From Streptomyces cinnamoneus (lineage in GTDB: Bacteria > Actinomycetota > Actinomycetes > Streptomycetales > Streptomycetaceae): a DNA stretch of 64,000 bases. Positions 44,032 through 53,211 of this stretch are shown one piece after another. Position 1 is the stretch's first letter. Every line of letters starts with the position of its first letter. The stretch is from positions 434,001 to 498,000 of the forward strand of contig NZ_PKFQ01000001.1 of the NCBI RefSeq assembly GCF_002939475.1. Direction: 5' to 3'. The position numbers and the translations under genes were made by a program. Under the pieces are notes generated by a model, which saw nothing but the letters and a program-made list of their open reading frames with translations, was not told the origin of the DNA and made no database searches.

Positions 44032-46518
44032 TCACATGTCGGACAGGCCCCAGACGTCGGCCTGGAGGAGGTCGGCCGCGGCCCCCGGTCCGGTGCGGAT
44101 CGCCTGCTCGGTCCAGACCGTCTTGCCGTCGCGGCCGTAGCGGGTGCCCCAGCGCTCGGTGAGCTGGGCCACGAGGAACAGCCCGCGGCCCCCCTCGTCG
44201 GTGCTGCGGGCCCGGCGCAGGTGGGGCGCGGTGCTGCTGGCGTCGGAGACCTCGCAGATGAGGCGGGGGCCGCGGATGAGCCGCAGCGTCACCGGGCCGC
44301 CTCCGTAGCGGTAGGCGTTGGTGACCAGCTCGCTGACGATCAGTTCGGTGGTGAAGACCATCTCGTCCAGCTGCCACGCGCTCAGCTGCTCGGCCATCAG
44401 CGCCCTGGCGCGCGAGGCGGCGCTCGCCTCCGCGGGCAGCGTCCACGTCGCCACCCGCTCCTCCCCCAGCGTGCGGGTCCGGGCGAGCAGCAGGGCCACG
44501 TCGTCGGTGGGGCGGGCCGGCAGCAGGGCCTTGACGACGGCCTTCGACAGCTCCGGCAGCGGCCGCTCGCGTGCGGACAGCTCCGCCGACAGACGCGCGA
44601 GCGCGACGTCGATGTCGTTGCCGCGCGTCTGGATGAGCCCGTTGGTGTAGAGCACCAGCAGGCTGCCCTCGGGCAGCTCCAGGTCCATGGACTCGAACGG
44701 CAGGCCGCCGAGACCCAGCGGCGGCCCGGCGGGCAGTTCGGGGAAGCTCACCCCGCCCCCGGGCGTCACGACGGCGGGCAGCGGATGGCCAGCGCGCGCC
44801 ATGGTGCAGCACCGGGAGACGGGGTCGTACACGGCGTACAGACAGCTGGCGCCCGTGACCTGGTCGTTGGAGAAGGCGCGGCTGCTGGCCTCCTGCTCCT
44901 CGGCCAGGCGGTGGACGAGGTCGTCCAGGTGGGAGAGCACCTCCTCGGGCTCCAGGTCGAGGTCGGCCAGGGTGTGGACGGCGGTGCGCAGCCGGCCCAT
45001 CGTGGCCGCCGCGTCGATGCCGTGGCCGATGACGTCGCCGACGACGAGGGCCACGCGCGCCCCGGACAGCGGGATGACGTCGAACCAGTCCCCGCCGACG
45101 CCTTCCACGGCCCCGGCGGGCGTGTACTGGTGGGAGACCTCGACGGCCGGGAGGTCGGGCACTTCGCCCGGCAGCAGACGGCACTGGAGGGTCAGCGCGG
45201 CCTCGTGCTCCCGGGTGTAGCGGCGGGCGTTGTCGATGCAGACGGCCGCGCGGGCGGCGAACTCCCCGGCGAGGGTCAGGTCGTCGCTCACAAACGCGTC
45301 GGGGCAGCGCGCCCGCCACAGGGTGACGAAGCCCAGGACCAGCCCGCGGGCGGCGAGCGGGACCATCATCACGGAGTGGACGCCCAGCTCGCTGGCCCGG
45401 TCGGCGCGTTCCTGCGCCACGGCCGCGAGACCGGTGGGGCCCTGCACGTGCGGGATCAGGATGGGGCGCTGCTCGGCCAGGCAACGGCCCTGCGGGGTCT
45501 CCTTGGGGAAGGTGATCAGCCCTCCCACCGGGTAGAGGACCTCGTCGGCCCCCTCCACGACGCACTCGGCCGCGGCCCTGCGCAGCTCCCCGGCGCCGTC
45601 GGGGGAGGGTTCCTCGCCGCGGCTGACGGGCTCCAGCAGGTCCACGGTGGCGCAGTCGGCGAGTTCGGGGACGAGCACGGCGGCCAGCTCGCGGGCGGTC
45701 TCCGGCACGTCGAGGGTGGTGCCGATGCGGGCGCCGGCCTCGTTGAGGAGGGCCAGCCGCAGCTGGGCCCGGTGGCGTTCGGTGACGTCCTCGACCAACT
45801 GGGTGACGCCCAGGGTCTTTCCCTCGGAGTCCTCCATGCGGAACGCGGAGACGGAGACGTAGCGCTGCTGGGAGGGGTCGGCGCGCAGCCGGCAGGGCTG
45901 CTCCGTGAAGATCATGGGCCGGCCCGTCTCCAGCACGTGCCGCAGACGCCGCTCCACCGTCTCCGCGTCCTGGCTCACCAGGAAGTCCCCGGTGCGGTGT
46001 CCGCGGATCTGCTCGGCCGGGAGGCCGGCGATGCCTGCGATCGCCCGGTTGACCCGCAGGACGCCCAGGTCGGGCGCCATGACGGCGAGACCGATGGGCG
46101 AACGCCGGAAGAGCCCGTCCAGGACCGAGCGGTCGGTCTCCCACTGGACCACGTCCTCCGCCAGCGCGCCGACCAGGAACCACTCGCAGTCGCCACCGCT
46201 CCGCGCCACCCGGCGCGCGCGGACGCCCAGACGCAAGCGGGTGCCGTCGCGGCACACCACGGGCACCACTCCGAACCAGCCGGGGGCCCCGACGCACGCC
46301 GCCACCGCCTCGCCGACGTCGGCCCGGTCCGCGGGGGCCACCAGGACGTCGGCCGCGGGCCGCCCGATGATCTCGTCGGCCCGGTGGCCGAGCAGCTTCT
46401 CGGCACGCTTCCCCCAGCCGACGACGGTCCCCCGCTGGTCCAGCACCGCCGAGGCCGCGCGGCTGACCGAGAACGGGTCCTCGGGGCTCTCGCTGAAGAG
46501 CCTCACCGGTCCGCTCAT
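44032..46518 (-). CDS. PAS-PAS-GAF-SpoIIE phosphatase with HATPase domain
   Basis: An 828-residue cytosolic signalling protein. Two PAS domains occupy about residues 15-255 (GWGKRAEKLLGHRADEIIGR; ITERHRAQLRL marks the second end). A GAF domain follows (about 265-435), then a PP2C/SpoIIE phosphatase core with GGDWFDVIPL and VVGDVIGHGIDAAATMGRL metal-binding motifs. A C-terminal RsbW-like HATPase has ELIVSELVTNAYRYGGG and GGRGLFLVAQLTERWG. Proteins of this layout act on anti-sigma-factor antagonists in stress or developmental control. The ATG at 46518 follows GGAGAGG; a GTG at 46524 is less likely. No anti-sigma or antagonist gene adjoins it. Confidence 0.94.
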   Translation of the reverse strand: MSGPVRLFSESPEDPFSVSRAASAVLDQRGTVVGWGKRAEKLLGHRADEIIGRPAADVLVAPADRADVGEAVAACVGAPGWFGVVPVVCRDGTRLRLGVRARRVARSGGDCEWFLVGALAEDVVQWETDRSVLDGLFRRSPIGLAVMAPDLGVLRVNRAIAGIAGLPAEQIRGHRTGDFLVSQDAETVERRLRHVLETGRPMIFTEQPCRLRADPSQQRYVSVSAFRMEDSEGKTLGVTQLVEDVTERHRAQLRLALLNEAGARIGTTLDVPETARELAAVLVPELADCATVDLLEPVSRGEEPSPDGAGELRRAAAECVVEGADEVLYPVGGLITFPKETPQGRCLAEQRPILIPHVQGPTGLAAVAQERADRASELGVHSVMMVPLAARGLVLGFVTLWRARCPDAFVSDDLTLAGEFAARAAVCIDNARRYTREHEAALTLQCRLLPGEVPDLPAVEVSHQYTPAGAVEGVGGDWFDVIPLSGARVALVVGDVIGHGIDAAATMGRLRTAVHTLADLDLEPEEVLSHLDDLVHRLAEEQEASSRAFSNDQVTGASCLYAVYDPVSRCCTMARAGHPLPAVVTPGGGVSFPELPAGPPLGLGGLPFESMDLELPEGSLLVLYTNGLIQTRGNDIDVALARLSAELSARERPLPELSKAVVKALLPARPTDDVALLLARTRTLGEERVATWTLPAEASAASRARALMAEQLSAWQLDEMVFTTELIVSELVTNAYRYGGGPVTLRLIRGPRLICEVSDASSTAPHLRRARSTDEGGRGLFLVAQLTERWGTRYGRDGKTVWTEQAIRTGPGAAADLLQADVWGLSDM

Positions 46519-46778
46519 CACCACCCTCTCCTTCTCGCGGCCTGCCGTACCGTCCGGGGGCGCGGCCCGGCACTCGCACCCGGCGGGGGGATTCGCGGTG
46601 CGGGACCATCCTTCTGCCCGCTGTGGGCCTCCGCACGCCGCCCGGGGCCGAACGAGGCACCGAGGTCGACAGGGCCGTCATTCACCGGGCAGGTCCGCGT
46701 GTCGTGGGGCGACGAGCATCGTTGTCCGCTTGTGGGCTGTTTGCCCGTGTGTTCCACCGTCGAGACCAAGGATTTGTG

Positions 46779-47096
46779 ATGCGCCTGTTCCGCACCGCAG
46801 CCACCGCCCTCGGAGGGCTCCTGCTCGCCGTCTCGCTGCCCGCCGCCACCGCGGCGGCCGCGAACGGCCAGTTCATCTGGGAAGGCCCAAAGGGGAAGAT
46901 CTACTTCGTCAAGAATCCGCCCGAGGGCAAGTGCTTCTCCATGGGCCAGGAAGCCCACGCGGCGCGCAACGAAACGCAGAAGCCGCTGGCCGTCTACGCG
47001 AACAAGGGGTGCAAGGGCAAGCAGCTGCGCCTCTCACCGGGTGAGCACGCGCCGCGTGACAGGTCCTTCGCCAGCGTGATGTTCAACCCGCACTGA
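46779..47096 (+). CDS. small secreted protein, beta/gamma-crystallin-like
   Basis: A 105-residue exported protein. The signal peptide is MRLFRTAATALGGLLLAVSL, with cleavage near AAAANGQ. The mature part of about 75 residues has two Cys (KCFSM, GCKGK) and the pattern YANKGCKGKQLRLSPGEHAP...SFASVMF, which recalls one Greek-key motif of secreted beta/gamma-crystallin-like proteins. AAGGA precedes the ATG. It is a single gene followed by a strong hairpin. Confidence 0.82.
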   Translation: MRLFRTAATALGGLLLAVSLPAATAAAANGQFIWEGPKGKIYFVKNPPEGKCFSMGQEAHAARNETQKPLAVYANKGCKGKQLRLSPGEHAPRDRSFASVMFNPH

Positions 47097-47104
47097 CGTG
47101 CCCA

Positions 47105-47147
47105 CTCGCCCGGCCGGTGCGCGTGCCGCGCGCGCCGGCCGGGCGAG
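47105..47147. terminator. bidirectional terminator
   Basis: A perfect 13-bp stem (47105-47117 with 47135-47147) between the convergent small secreted protein gene and the FHA gene. Confidence 0.75.
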
Positions 47148-47152
47148 GGCGT

Positions 47153-47698
47153 TCACGCGGAGAGACGGAAGCCGAGGCTTCCGAAGGCGACGTGGTCACC
47201 TGGGCGCACGCGCACGGTGCCGGCGATGCGCAGGCCGTTGACATAGGTGCCGTTGCGCGATCCCAGGTCGGACAGCCGCCAGTCGTCGTCCAGAAAGCGC
47301 AGCTCGGCGTGGCGCCGGGAGACCGTGTCGTCCTCGAAGCGCAGATCGGCCAGCGGGGACCGGCCGATGTGCAAGGGACCGGTGCCGGGTTCGGGAAGGC
47401 GCAGGCCGGGCAGGCGCGCGGTGTTCCAGGCCCTGCGCACGCGCACGGGAAGCATCGCCACGCGGGCCACGGCGCGCAGGACGACGTCCGAGAGCCGCCC
47501 CCGGGCGGGCAGGTCGGCCATGACCTGGTCGATCTCGGCGCGGTTACGGGCCGTCAGCACGATGTTCATACGCCGTATGAACGTGTCGTGGGAGAGCCGG
47601 CCGTCCCCGGCGCCGTCCCTGAGGATCTCCAGCGCCTGGTTCCGCTCGGCCTCCGACGGCCGTGCCACTCGGGTGCGGAAGTCAGGGGACGTCGTCAT
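47153..47698 (-). CDS. DUF1707-FHA domain protein
   Basis: A 181-residue cytosolic protein. An N-terminal DUF1707 domain (RPSEAERNQALEILRDGAGD...RLSHDTFIRRM) is followed by a linker and a C-terminal FHA domain with the phosphothreonine-binding residues in IGRSPLADLRF, SRRHAELRF and GSRNGTYVNG. It is presumably a phospho-Thr reader serving a Ser/Thr kinase encoded elsewhere. The ATG at 47698 is preceded by a weak GAGAA. It is convergent with the secreted protein gene at its 3' end. Confidence 0.92.
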   Translation of the reverse strand: MTTSPDFRTRVARPSEAERNQALEILRDGAGDGRLSHDTFIRRMNIVLTARNRAEIDQVMADLPARGRLSDVVLRAVARVAMLPVRVRRAWNTARLPGLRLPEPGTGPLHIGRSPLADLRFEDDTVSRRHAELRFLDDDWRLSDLGSRNGTYVNGLRIAGTVRVRPGDHVAFGSLGFRLSA

Positions 47699-47812
47699 GG
47701 AAGGATTCTCTGCCGGAGACGTCCACCATGTCCATACGCCTCCGATCACCGCGCGCAACCCCGCCGCGCCCGGGGGCGGTGGGTGGTACGGCGCGTTCCG
47801 TGGGCGCCGTCG

Positions 47813-48199
47813 CTACTCCCGGACGTCCACACAGACCCGCCCGTGGGGCTGGACCTTCTCCTCTACGTGCTCCCATCCTTCGGCGCAGATCACCGTGTGC
47901 TGGGGTACCTTGCGGCCCAGTGCCACGGTGTAGAACTGGCCGTGGCGCCAGTGCCGCAGGGCGCTGTCGCCGTCGAGGCCGGCGCCGCGCAGGTGGAAGT
48001 GCCCGAAGAAGTCGCCGTCCTGCGCGGGCTGGACCGACACCTTCGCGACGTAGCGGCCGGCCCCCTCGACGATGACGCACGTGGCGCCCCCGCAGCGCGC
48101 GGCGTCCGCCGTGCCCGTGGCCGGCAGCAGGGCCACGGCGCCCAGGGCGACCAGACCGGCGCACAGGGCCCGGCGCGTTCGTGCGGCAAGTCGCTTCAT
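47813..48199 (-). CDS. small secreted protein of unknown function
   Basis: A 128-residue exported protein. The signal peptide MKRLAARTRRALCAGLVAL is followed by an Ala-rich cleavage region (TADAARC). The mature domain of about 95 residues has four Cys (RCGG, TCVI, VICAEG, RVCVDVRE) likely forming two disulfides and several His (FFGHFHLRG, ALRHWRHGQF). The family is not recognised. It stands alone between the FHA gene and the GlxA-type regulator, all on the minus strand. Confidence 0.82.
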   Translation of the reverse strand: MKRLAARTRRALCAGLVALGAVALLPATGTADAARCGGATCVIVEGAGRYVAKVSVQPAQDGDFFGHFHLRGAGLDGDSALRHWRHGQFYTVALGRKVPQHTVICAEGWEHVEEKVQPHGRVCVDVRE

Positions 48200-48414
48200 C
48201 GCAGTCCGCCCTCACTCCTCGTCACGGCACGGGGGTGCCTGTGGTTGCGTTCCCGACGATTCGACACCCGTCCGCCCGCGCCCGTCCGGTGGACCCGGCG
48301 GGTTCACCCGACCGGCTGCGGCCGGGCGCGGCGCGGACCTCGCTCAGACGCCCCGGCGTGCGAGGCGCTCCAGCGCGGCGACGGCGGACGGCCCCGGGGG
48401 CGGGCCGGGCGGGA

Positions 48415-49386
48415 TCAGACCGCCGCCGGCGCCGTCCGGAAGGTCTTCCGGTAGGCCTGCGGCGCCACTCCGACGGCGCTGTGCAGGTGCTGGCGCAGGG
48501 ACGTGCCCGTGCCGAAGCCGCAGTGGTGGGCGATCCGGTCGACGGGCCAGTCGGTGGTCTCCAGCAGGTGCCTGGCCCGCTCCACGCGCTGGCCTGCCAG
48601 CCACTGGCCGGGGCTCATGCCGACTTCGTCGCGGAAGCGGCGGGTGAGGGTCCGCACGCTCATGCCCGCCCGGGACGCGAGACCGGCCAGGGTGAGGGGT
48701 TCGCCGAGGTGTTCGAGGGCCCAGGCGCGCACGGGGGCGGTGCTGCCGGCCGAGGGCCCGGGCACGGGCTGCCGGATGAACTGGGCCTGCCCGCCGTCGC
48801 GCCAGGGTGGTACCACGCAGGCGCGCGCCACCTCGTTGGCGACGGCGCTGCCGTGGTCGCGGCGCACGATGTGCAGGCACAGGTCCACTCCGGCGGCCAC
48901 TCCCGCCGAGGTGAGGACGTCGCCGTCGTCGACGAACAGGACGTCGGGATCGACGCGGGTGGTCGCGAAGAGGCGTTGCAGCAGCCCGGCCTCCATCCAG
49001 TGCGTGGTGACCGGGCGGTTCTCGAGCAGGCCCGCGGCGCCCAGGACGAAGGTGCCGGTGCACAGGCCCACCATCCGGGTGCCCGGCCGGACGCCCTCGA
49101 ACGCCCTGCGCAGTCCGTCGGAGAGCCGCCCCTCCTCCCGGACGGCGCCCAGCGCGTGGGAGGGCGGGACGACCACGGTGTCCACGGCGGCGAGCAGGGA
49201 GGCGTCCTCGGAGACCACGATGTCGAAGTCGGCCTGGGTGCGCACCGGGCGGCCGTCCAGGCTGCACGTGGTGACGGAGTAGAGCGGGTCTCCGCGGTCG
49301 CTGCGGGCGGCGCCGAAGATGCGCGCCGGAATGCCCAGCTCGAAGGGAAGGACGCCGTCGAGGGCCAGGACTCCGATGCGGTGCAT
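48415..49386 (-). CDS. GlxA-type regulator (DJ-1/PfpI domain plus AraC HTH)
   Basis: A 323-residue transcriptional regulator. The N-terminal DJ-1/PfpI-like amidotransferase domain has the nucleophile-elbow segment MVGLCTGTFVLGAAGLL; a Cys is present, as in many members. The C-terminal AraC-type DNA-binding domain has two HTH motifs: LTLAGLASRAGMSVRTLTRR and WPVDRIAHHCGFGTGTSLRQ. It is divergent from the NADP-dependent oxidoreductase gene across 127 bases and probably regulates it; this is positional inference. Confidence 0.93.
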   Translation of the reverse strand: MHRIGVLALDGVLPFELGIPARIFGAARSDRGDPLYSVTTCSLDGRPVRTQADFDIVVSEDASLLAAVDTVVVPPSHALGAVREEGRLSDGLRRAFEGVRPGTRMVGLCTGTFVLGAAGLLENRPVTTHWMEAGLLQRLFATTRVDPDVLFVDDGDVLTSAGVAAGVDLCLHIVRRDHGSAVANEVARACVVPPWRDGGQAQFIRQPVPGPSAGSTAPVRAWALEHLGEPLTLAGLASRAGMSVRTLTRRFRDEVGMSPGQWLAGQRVERARHLLETTDWPVDRIAHHCGFGTGTSLRQHLHSAVGVAPQAYRKTFRTAPAAV

Positions 49387-49513
49387 GGCCCGATTCTTTC
49401 AGACGTTGGCCATCAGGCCATGTCCCGGGGGGCTCGACGGCGGCAGGCTGGAGGCGCGCCGGAAGAAGCCGGAGCCAAACCCCCTGACGAATCCCACAGA
49501 AGGCAGGAAGCGC

Positions 49514-50488
49514 ATGACCACGTCCGACGCCCCGCAGGTTCCCCGGATGCGCGCCGTCAGCCAGGACGCCGCGGGTGGCCCGGAGGTGCTCGGGCTGATC
49601 ACCACCGACCGTCCCGTGCCGGGGCCGACGGAGGTGCTGGTGAAGGTGCACGCCGCGGGCGTCAACCCGGCCGACTGGAAGATCCGCGCCAGGGGCGCGT
49701 TCGCCGGCGGCGTCACGCCTCCCTTCGTCCTGGGCTTCGACGTCTCCGGGGTGGTCGAGGAGGTGGGCGCCGGTGTGACCGTCCTCCAGCCGGGCGACGC
49801 CGTGCACGGCATGCCGCGCTTCCCGCACCCGGCGAGCGCCTACGCCGAGTACGTCACCGCGCCGGCACGTCACTTCGCCCGCCTGCCGGAGGGACTGGAC
49901 CACATCCAGGGCGCCGCCCTCCCGCTGGCCGCGCTGACGGCCTGGCAGGCGCTGGTGGACACGGCCGACGTGCGGCCGGGCCAGCGCGTGCTGGTGCACG
50001 CGGCAGCCGGTGGCGTCGGCCACCTGGCCGTACAGATCGCCAAGGCCCGCGGCGCGTACGTCATCGGCACGGCCCGCGAGGCCAAGCACGACTTCCTGCG
50101 GTCCCTGGGCGCGGACGAACTCGTCGACTACACCCGGCAGGACTTCGCCGAGGTCCTCTCCGACGTCGACGTCGTCCTCGACCCCATCGGCGGGGAGTAC
50201 GGGGCCCGTTCGCTGCGCACCCTGCGCCCCGGCGGCACGCTGGTGGCGATCCTGCCGCCCGACGACACCTTCCCCGCCGAGGAGGCCCGCGCGGCGGGCG
50301 TACGGGCGGTGTTCATGCTCGTCGAGCCGGACCGCGCGGGGCTGGAGGCGATCGGCGACCTGGTGGCCTCGGGCCGGCTGCGGGTGCGGGTGGACGCCGT
50401 CGTACCGCTGGCGGAGGCGGCCAGGGCCCATGAGCTCGGAGAGACCAACAGGGTGACCGGCAAGATCGTCCTCTCGGTCGCCGACTGA
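49514..50488 (+). CDS. NADP-dependent quinone-oxidoreductase-like MDR enzyme
   Basis: A 324-residue medium-chain dehydrogenase/reductase without the structural zinc lobe, of the quinone oxidoreductase type. It shows VHAAGVNPADWKIRARG at the substrate side and the NADP-binding motif VLVHAAAGGVGHLAVQIAKA in the Rossmann fold. AGGAAG lies 6 bases before the ATG. It is probably controlled by the divergent GlxA-type regulator, and a terminator hairpin follows. The substrate is unknown; small enones or quinones are typical. Confidence 0.93.
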   Translation: MTTSDAPQVPRMRAVSQDAAGGPEVLGLITTDRPVPGPTEVLVKVHAAGVNPADWKIRARGAFAGGVTPPFVLGFDVSGVVEEVGAGVTVLQPGDAVHGMPRFPHPASAYAEYVTAPARHFARLPEGLDHIQGAALPLAALTAWQALVDTADVRPGQRVLVHAAAGGVGHLAVQIAKARGAYVIGTAREAKHDFLRSLGADELVDYTRQDFAEVLSDVDVVLDPIGGEYGARSLRTLRPGGTLVAILPPDDTFPAEEARAAGVRAVFMLVEPDRAGLEAIGDLVASGRLRVRVDAVVPLAEAARAHELGETNRVTGKIVLSVAD

Positions 50489-50510
50489 ACCGGGGGCGGT
50501 GCGCCGACGA

Positions 50511-50540
50511 CGGCGGGGGCCTTGGAGCAGGCCCCCGCCG
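50511..50540 (+). terminator. terminator of oxidoreductase gene
   Basis: A perfect 11-bp stem (50511-50521 with 50530-50540) and an 8-base loop, 22 bases after the stop. Confidence 0.75.
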
Positions 50541-50731
50541 GAGCCGGCCGGGAGGGGCGGCACCCCCGCGGAGGGCGGTTTCGCCGCGCCCGGGCAACAG
50601 CATCCTCGCATTTCCTCTTTGCCCGATTAGTCTATGAATGCGCACATGGGCAGTGGCGCACGCGACTGACGACGACCGGCCCGCGCCGTGTCCACCTCGC
50701 CCGGTCCGCCCCTGTGAAGGACGCCCTCGTG

Positions 50732-53044
50732 ATGCTGCTCCGCAAACCCCGACGGCCCTTTTGGACGACCGTGGCCTTCGGTTCGTCCCGCCGCGCCCTG
50801 AGCATGCTGCTGTTGCTGTGCACGATGGCCCTGGCGGCCGCCGTGGGTGGGCACGGCGTGGGCGAACGCCTCGCTCCGGGCGGCTGGATCCCGGCCGACG
50901 CCCAGTCGGCCCGGGCCGACGACTTCCTGGCCGAGCGCTTCGGGGCCGGCGAGCCCCATCTGATGCTGCTCGTCTCGGCGAAGGGCCCGGTCGACTCGCC
51001 CGCCGCCGAGAGCGCGGGACGCGCGCTCACCGACCGCCTGGCCGCCGACCGGCACACGGCCTGGGTGCACGGCTACTGGCCGGACCGGGCGCCCGAACTG
51101 CGCGGTCGCGACGGCCGCAGCGCCGTCATCGCCGTGCGCTTCAGCGGTGACGAACGGGCCGTGCTCGCCGCCAGCAAGGCCATGGCCGGGCGGGTGGCAG
51201 GGCGGGCGGGACCGCTCACGGTCTCGGTCGCGGGCGAGGGCCCGCTGTTCACCGAGATGGAGCGGCTCAGCACCGAGGGCGCCATGGTGGCCGAGCTCAT
51301 CGTGGCCCCGCTGGTCCTGCTCATCCTCCTGTGGATCTTCGGCAGTCTGGTGGCGGCCCTGCTGCCCGTGGCGGTCGGCGCCTTCGCCGTGCTCACCACG
51401 ACCGCTCTGCTGCGGGTGTTGAGCGAGATGATGACGGTGTCGGTGTTCGTCCTGAACATCGCCACCGCGCTCGGCTTCGGGCTCGCCGTCGACTACTGCC
51501 TGCTGATGGTCAGCCGCTTCCGCGAGGAACTCGCCGACGGCGCGCCACCGGTGCGGGCGGCCGAGCGGACGATGCGCACGGCGGGCCGGGCAGTGGTCTT
51601 CTCCGCGACGACCGTCGCGGCGGCCCTGGGCGCCCTGATGGTCTTCCCCCTGCCGCTCACGCGCTCGCTGGCGCTGGGCGGAGCCGCCGTCGCGCTGTGC
51701 TCGGCGGCCGGGGCCCTGCTCGTCCTGCCCGCGCTGCTGGTGCTGCTGGGAACGCGCGTCAACCGCTACGACCTCTTCGCGCGCTGGCGCCGCGGTGCCG
51801 GCCGGCCGGTGGACGAGGGACGCTGGTACCGGCTGGCGATGTGGGTGACGCGGCGTCCGGCGGCTGTCGCCGTCGGCGCCCTGCTGCTGCTCGGCCTGCT
51901 CGCCGCACCGGGGGCCGGGGCGCGGTTCGGGATGTACGACGACCGCGTCCTGCCGGCTTCCTCGCCGGTGGCCCAGGCCTCGCGCCACCTGCGCGACGAC
52001 TTCACGGCCGGGATGGACGACGCGGCCACGGTGGTCCTGCCGGACGTCCACGTCACGGTTCCGGCGCCGGCCGGGCAGGCCCCGCCCGGGGCGGGGCAGC
52101 CGGCGGCGGGGCCGGGCCTGCGGTCCGCGTCCCAGGCCGCCGCCGTCGCCGACTACGCCGCGCGGCTGTCCGGACTGCCAGGCGTGCGGCAGGTGCGGGC
52201 GGCGACGGGCGTCTACCGGGCGGGGCACCGCACCGCCCCCGCCGGACCGTGGGCGGCCGCGTACGCCGGGCCGGCCGGCACCTGGCTCAGCGTCACCCCC
52301 TCCACCGACTCGCCCCTCTCCCCGGACGGCCGGCAGCTGACCGAACGGCTGCGCGAGGAGCCCGCCCCCGCGGCGGCGCTGGTCGGCGGCTCGGGGGCAC
52401 GGCTGACCGACACCGAGGACGCGCTGACCGACCCGCTGCCGCTGGCCGTGCTGCTCACCGTGGCGGCCACGCTCGTGCTGCTTTTCTTCTACACACGCAG
52501 CGTGCTCGTCCCCGTCAAGGCGGTGCTGCTGAACGCGCTGAGCCTGGCGGCGACCTTCGGGATCATCGTCGCCATCTTCCAGCAGGGCAGCCTGGAGGCG
52601 CTGACCGGGCCGCTGAACAGCCCCGGCACCACCGACGTCATCATCCCCGCCGTGATGTTCTGCACCGCCTTCGGCCTGTCCATGGACTACGAGGTCTTCC
52701 TGCTCTCCCGCATCGTCGAGGAGCAGCGCGGCGGGACGCCGACCACCCGCGCGGTCGCCGTGGGCCTGCAGCGCACCGGACGGCTGTTCACCTCCGCCGC
52801 CCTGGTCTTCGCGGTGGTGATGGCCTCCCTCGCCGCCTGCGACATCGTGATGCTGCGCGTCATCGGCTTCGGGCTCGCCGTGGCCGTCGTCCTCGACTGC
52901 ACCGTGGTGCGGGCCCTGCTGGTCCCCGCCGTCATGTGCCTGGTCGGCCGCGCCAACTGGTGGCCCGCCACCCGCCGGGAGCCCCCTCACCAGGAGCCGG
53001 GACGCCCTGCCACGGCCGCGCTCGTCGCACCGGTGAAGCACTGA
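50732..53044 (+). CDS. MMPL-family RND transporter
   Basis: A 770-residue membrane exporter with the two-fold MMPL layout: a first helix, an extracytoplasmic domain, five to six helices, then the same again. Each half carries the Asp-Tyr pair typical of proton-coupled MMPL proteins (GLAVDYCLLMVSRFRE and GLSMDYEVFLLSRIVE). A Pro/Gly/Ala-rich insert lies in the second extracellular loop. AAGGA precedes both the ATG at 50732 and an in-frame GTG at 50729. The substrate, probably a lipid or hydrophobic metabolite, is unknown. No regulator gene adjoins it. Confidence 0.92.
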   Translation: MLLRKPRRPFWTTVAFGSSRRALSMLLLLCTMALAAAVGGHGVGERLAPGGWIPADAQSARADDFLAERFGAGEPHLMLLVSAKGPVDSPAAESAGRALTDRLAADRHTAWVHGYWPDRAPELRGRDGRSAVIAVRFSGDERAVLAASKAMAGRVAGRAGPLTVSVAGEGPLFTEMERLSTEGAMVAELIVAPLVLLILLWIFGSLVAALLPVAVGAFAVLTTTALLRVLSEMMTVSVFVLNIATALGFGLAVDYCLLMVSRFREELADGAPPVRAAERTMRTAGRAVVFSATTVAAALGALMVFPLPLTRSLALGGAAVALCSAAGALLVLPALLVLLGTRVNRYDLFARWRRGAGRPVDEGRWYRLAMWVTRRPAAVAVGALLLLGLLAAPGAGARFGMYDDRVLPASSPVAQASRHLRDDFTAGMDDAATVVLPDVHVTVPAPAGQAPPGAGQPAAGPGLRSASQAAAVADYAARLSGLPGVRQVRAATGVYRAGHRTAPAGPWAAAYAGPAGTWLSVTPSTDSPLSPDGRQLTERLREEPAPAAALVGGSGARLTDTEDALTDPLPLAVLLTVAATLVLLFFYTRSVLVPVKAVLLNALSLAATFGIIVAIFQQGSLEALTGPLNSPGTTDVIIPAVMFCTAFGLSMDYEVFLLSRIVEEQRGGTPTTRAVAVGLQRTGRLFTSAALVFAVVMASLAACDIVMLRVIGFGLAVAVVLDCTVVRALLVPAVMCLVGRANWWPATRREPPHQEPGRPATAALVAPVKH

Positions 53045-53211
53045 CGCCACGTCAACCAGACGTCAGGAAAAGGTTCTTGCGCCTCCTTCTCCTTTCGTAC
53101 GCGGGTCGCCCGTTAAGGTGGCCCGGAACGGAGACGCCCCTGCGTCGCGAGGGGTGCGGTACGACAAGAGCTGTCCATCCCTATCCGGCCACAGCCCCCG
53201 GGGAGCCGCCC

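Noticed and set aside
43939..46779. A 946-codon open frame antisense to the SpoIIE-type phosphatase and phospholipase start
   Set aside because: Its composition is Arg/Gly/Ala-rich low complexity, it has no motif or ribosome binding site, and the opposite strand encodes a clearly recognisable protein.
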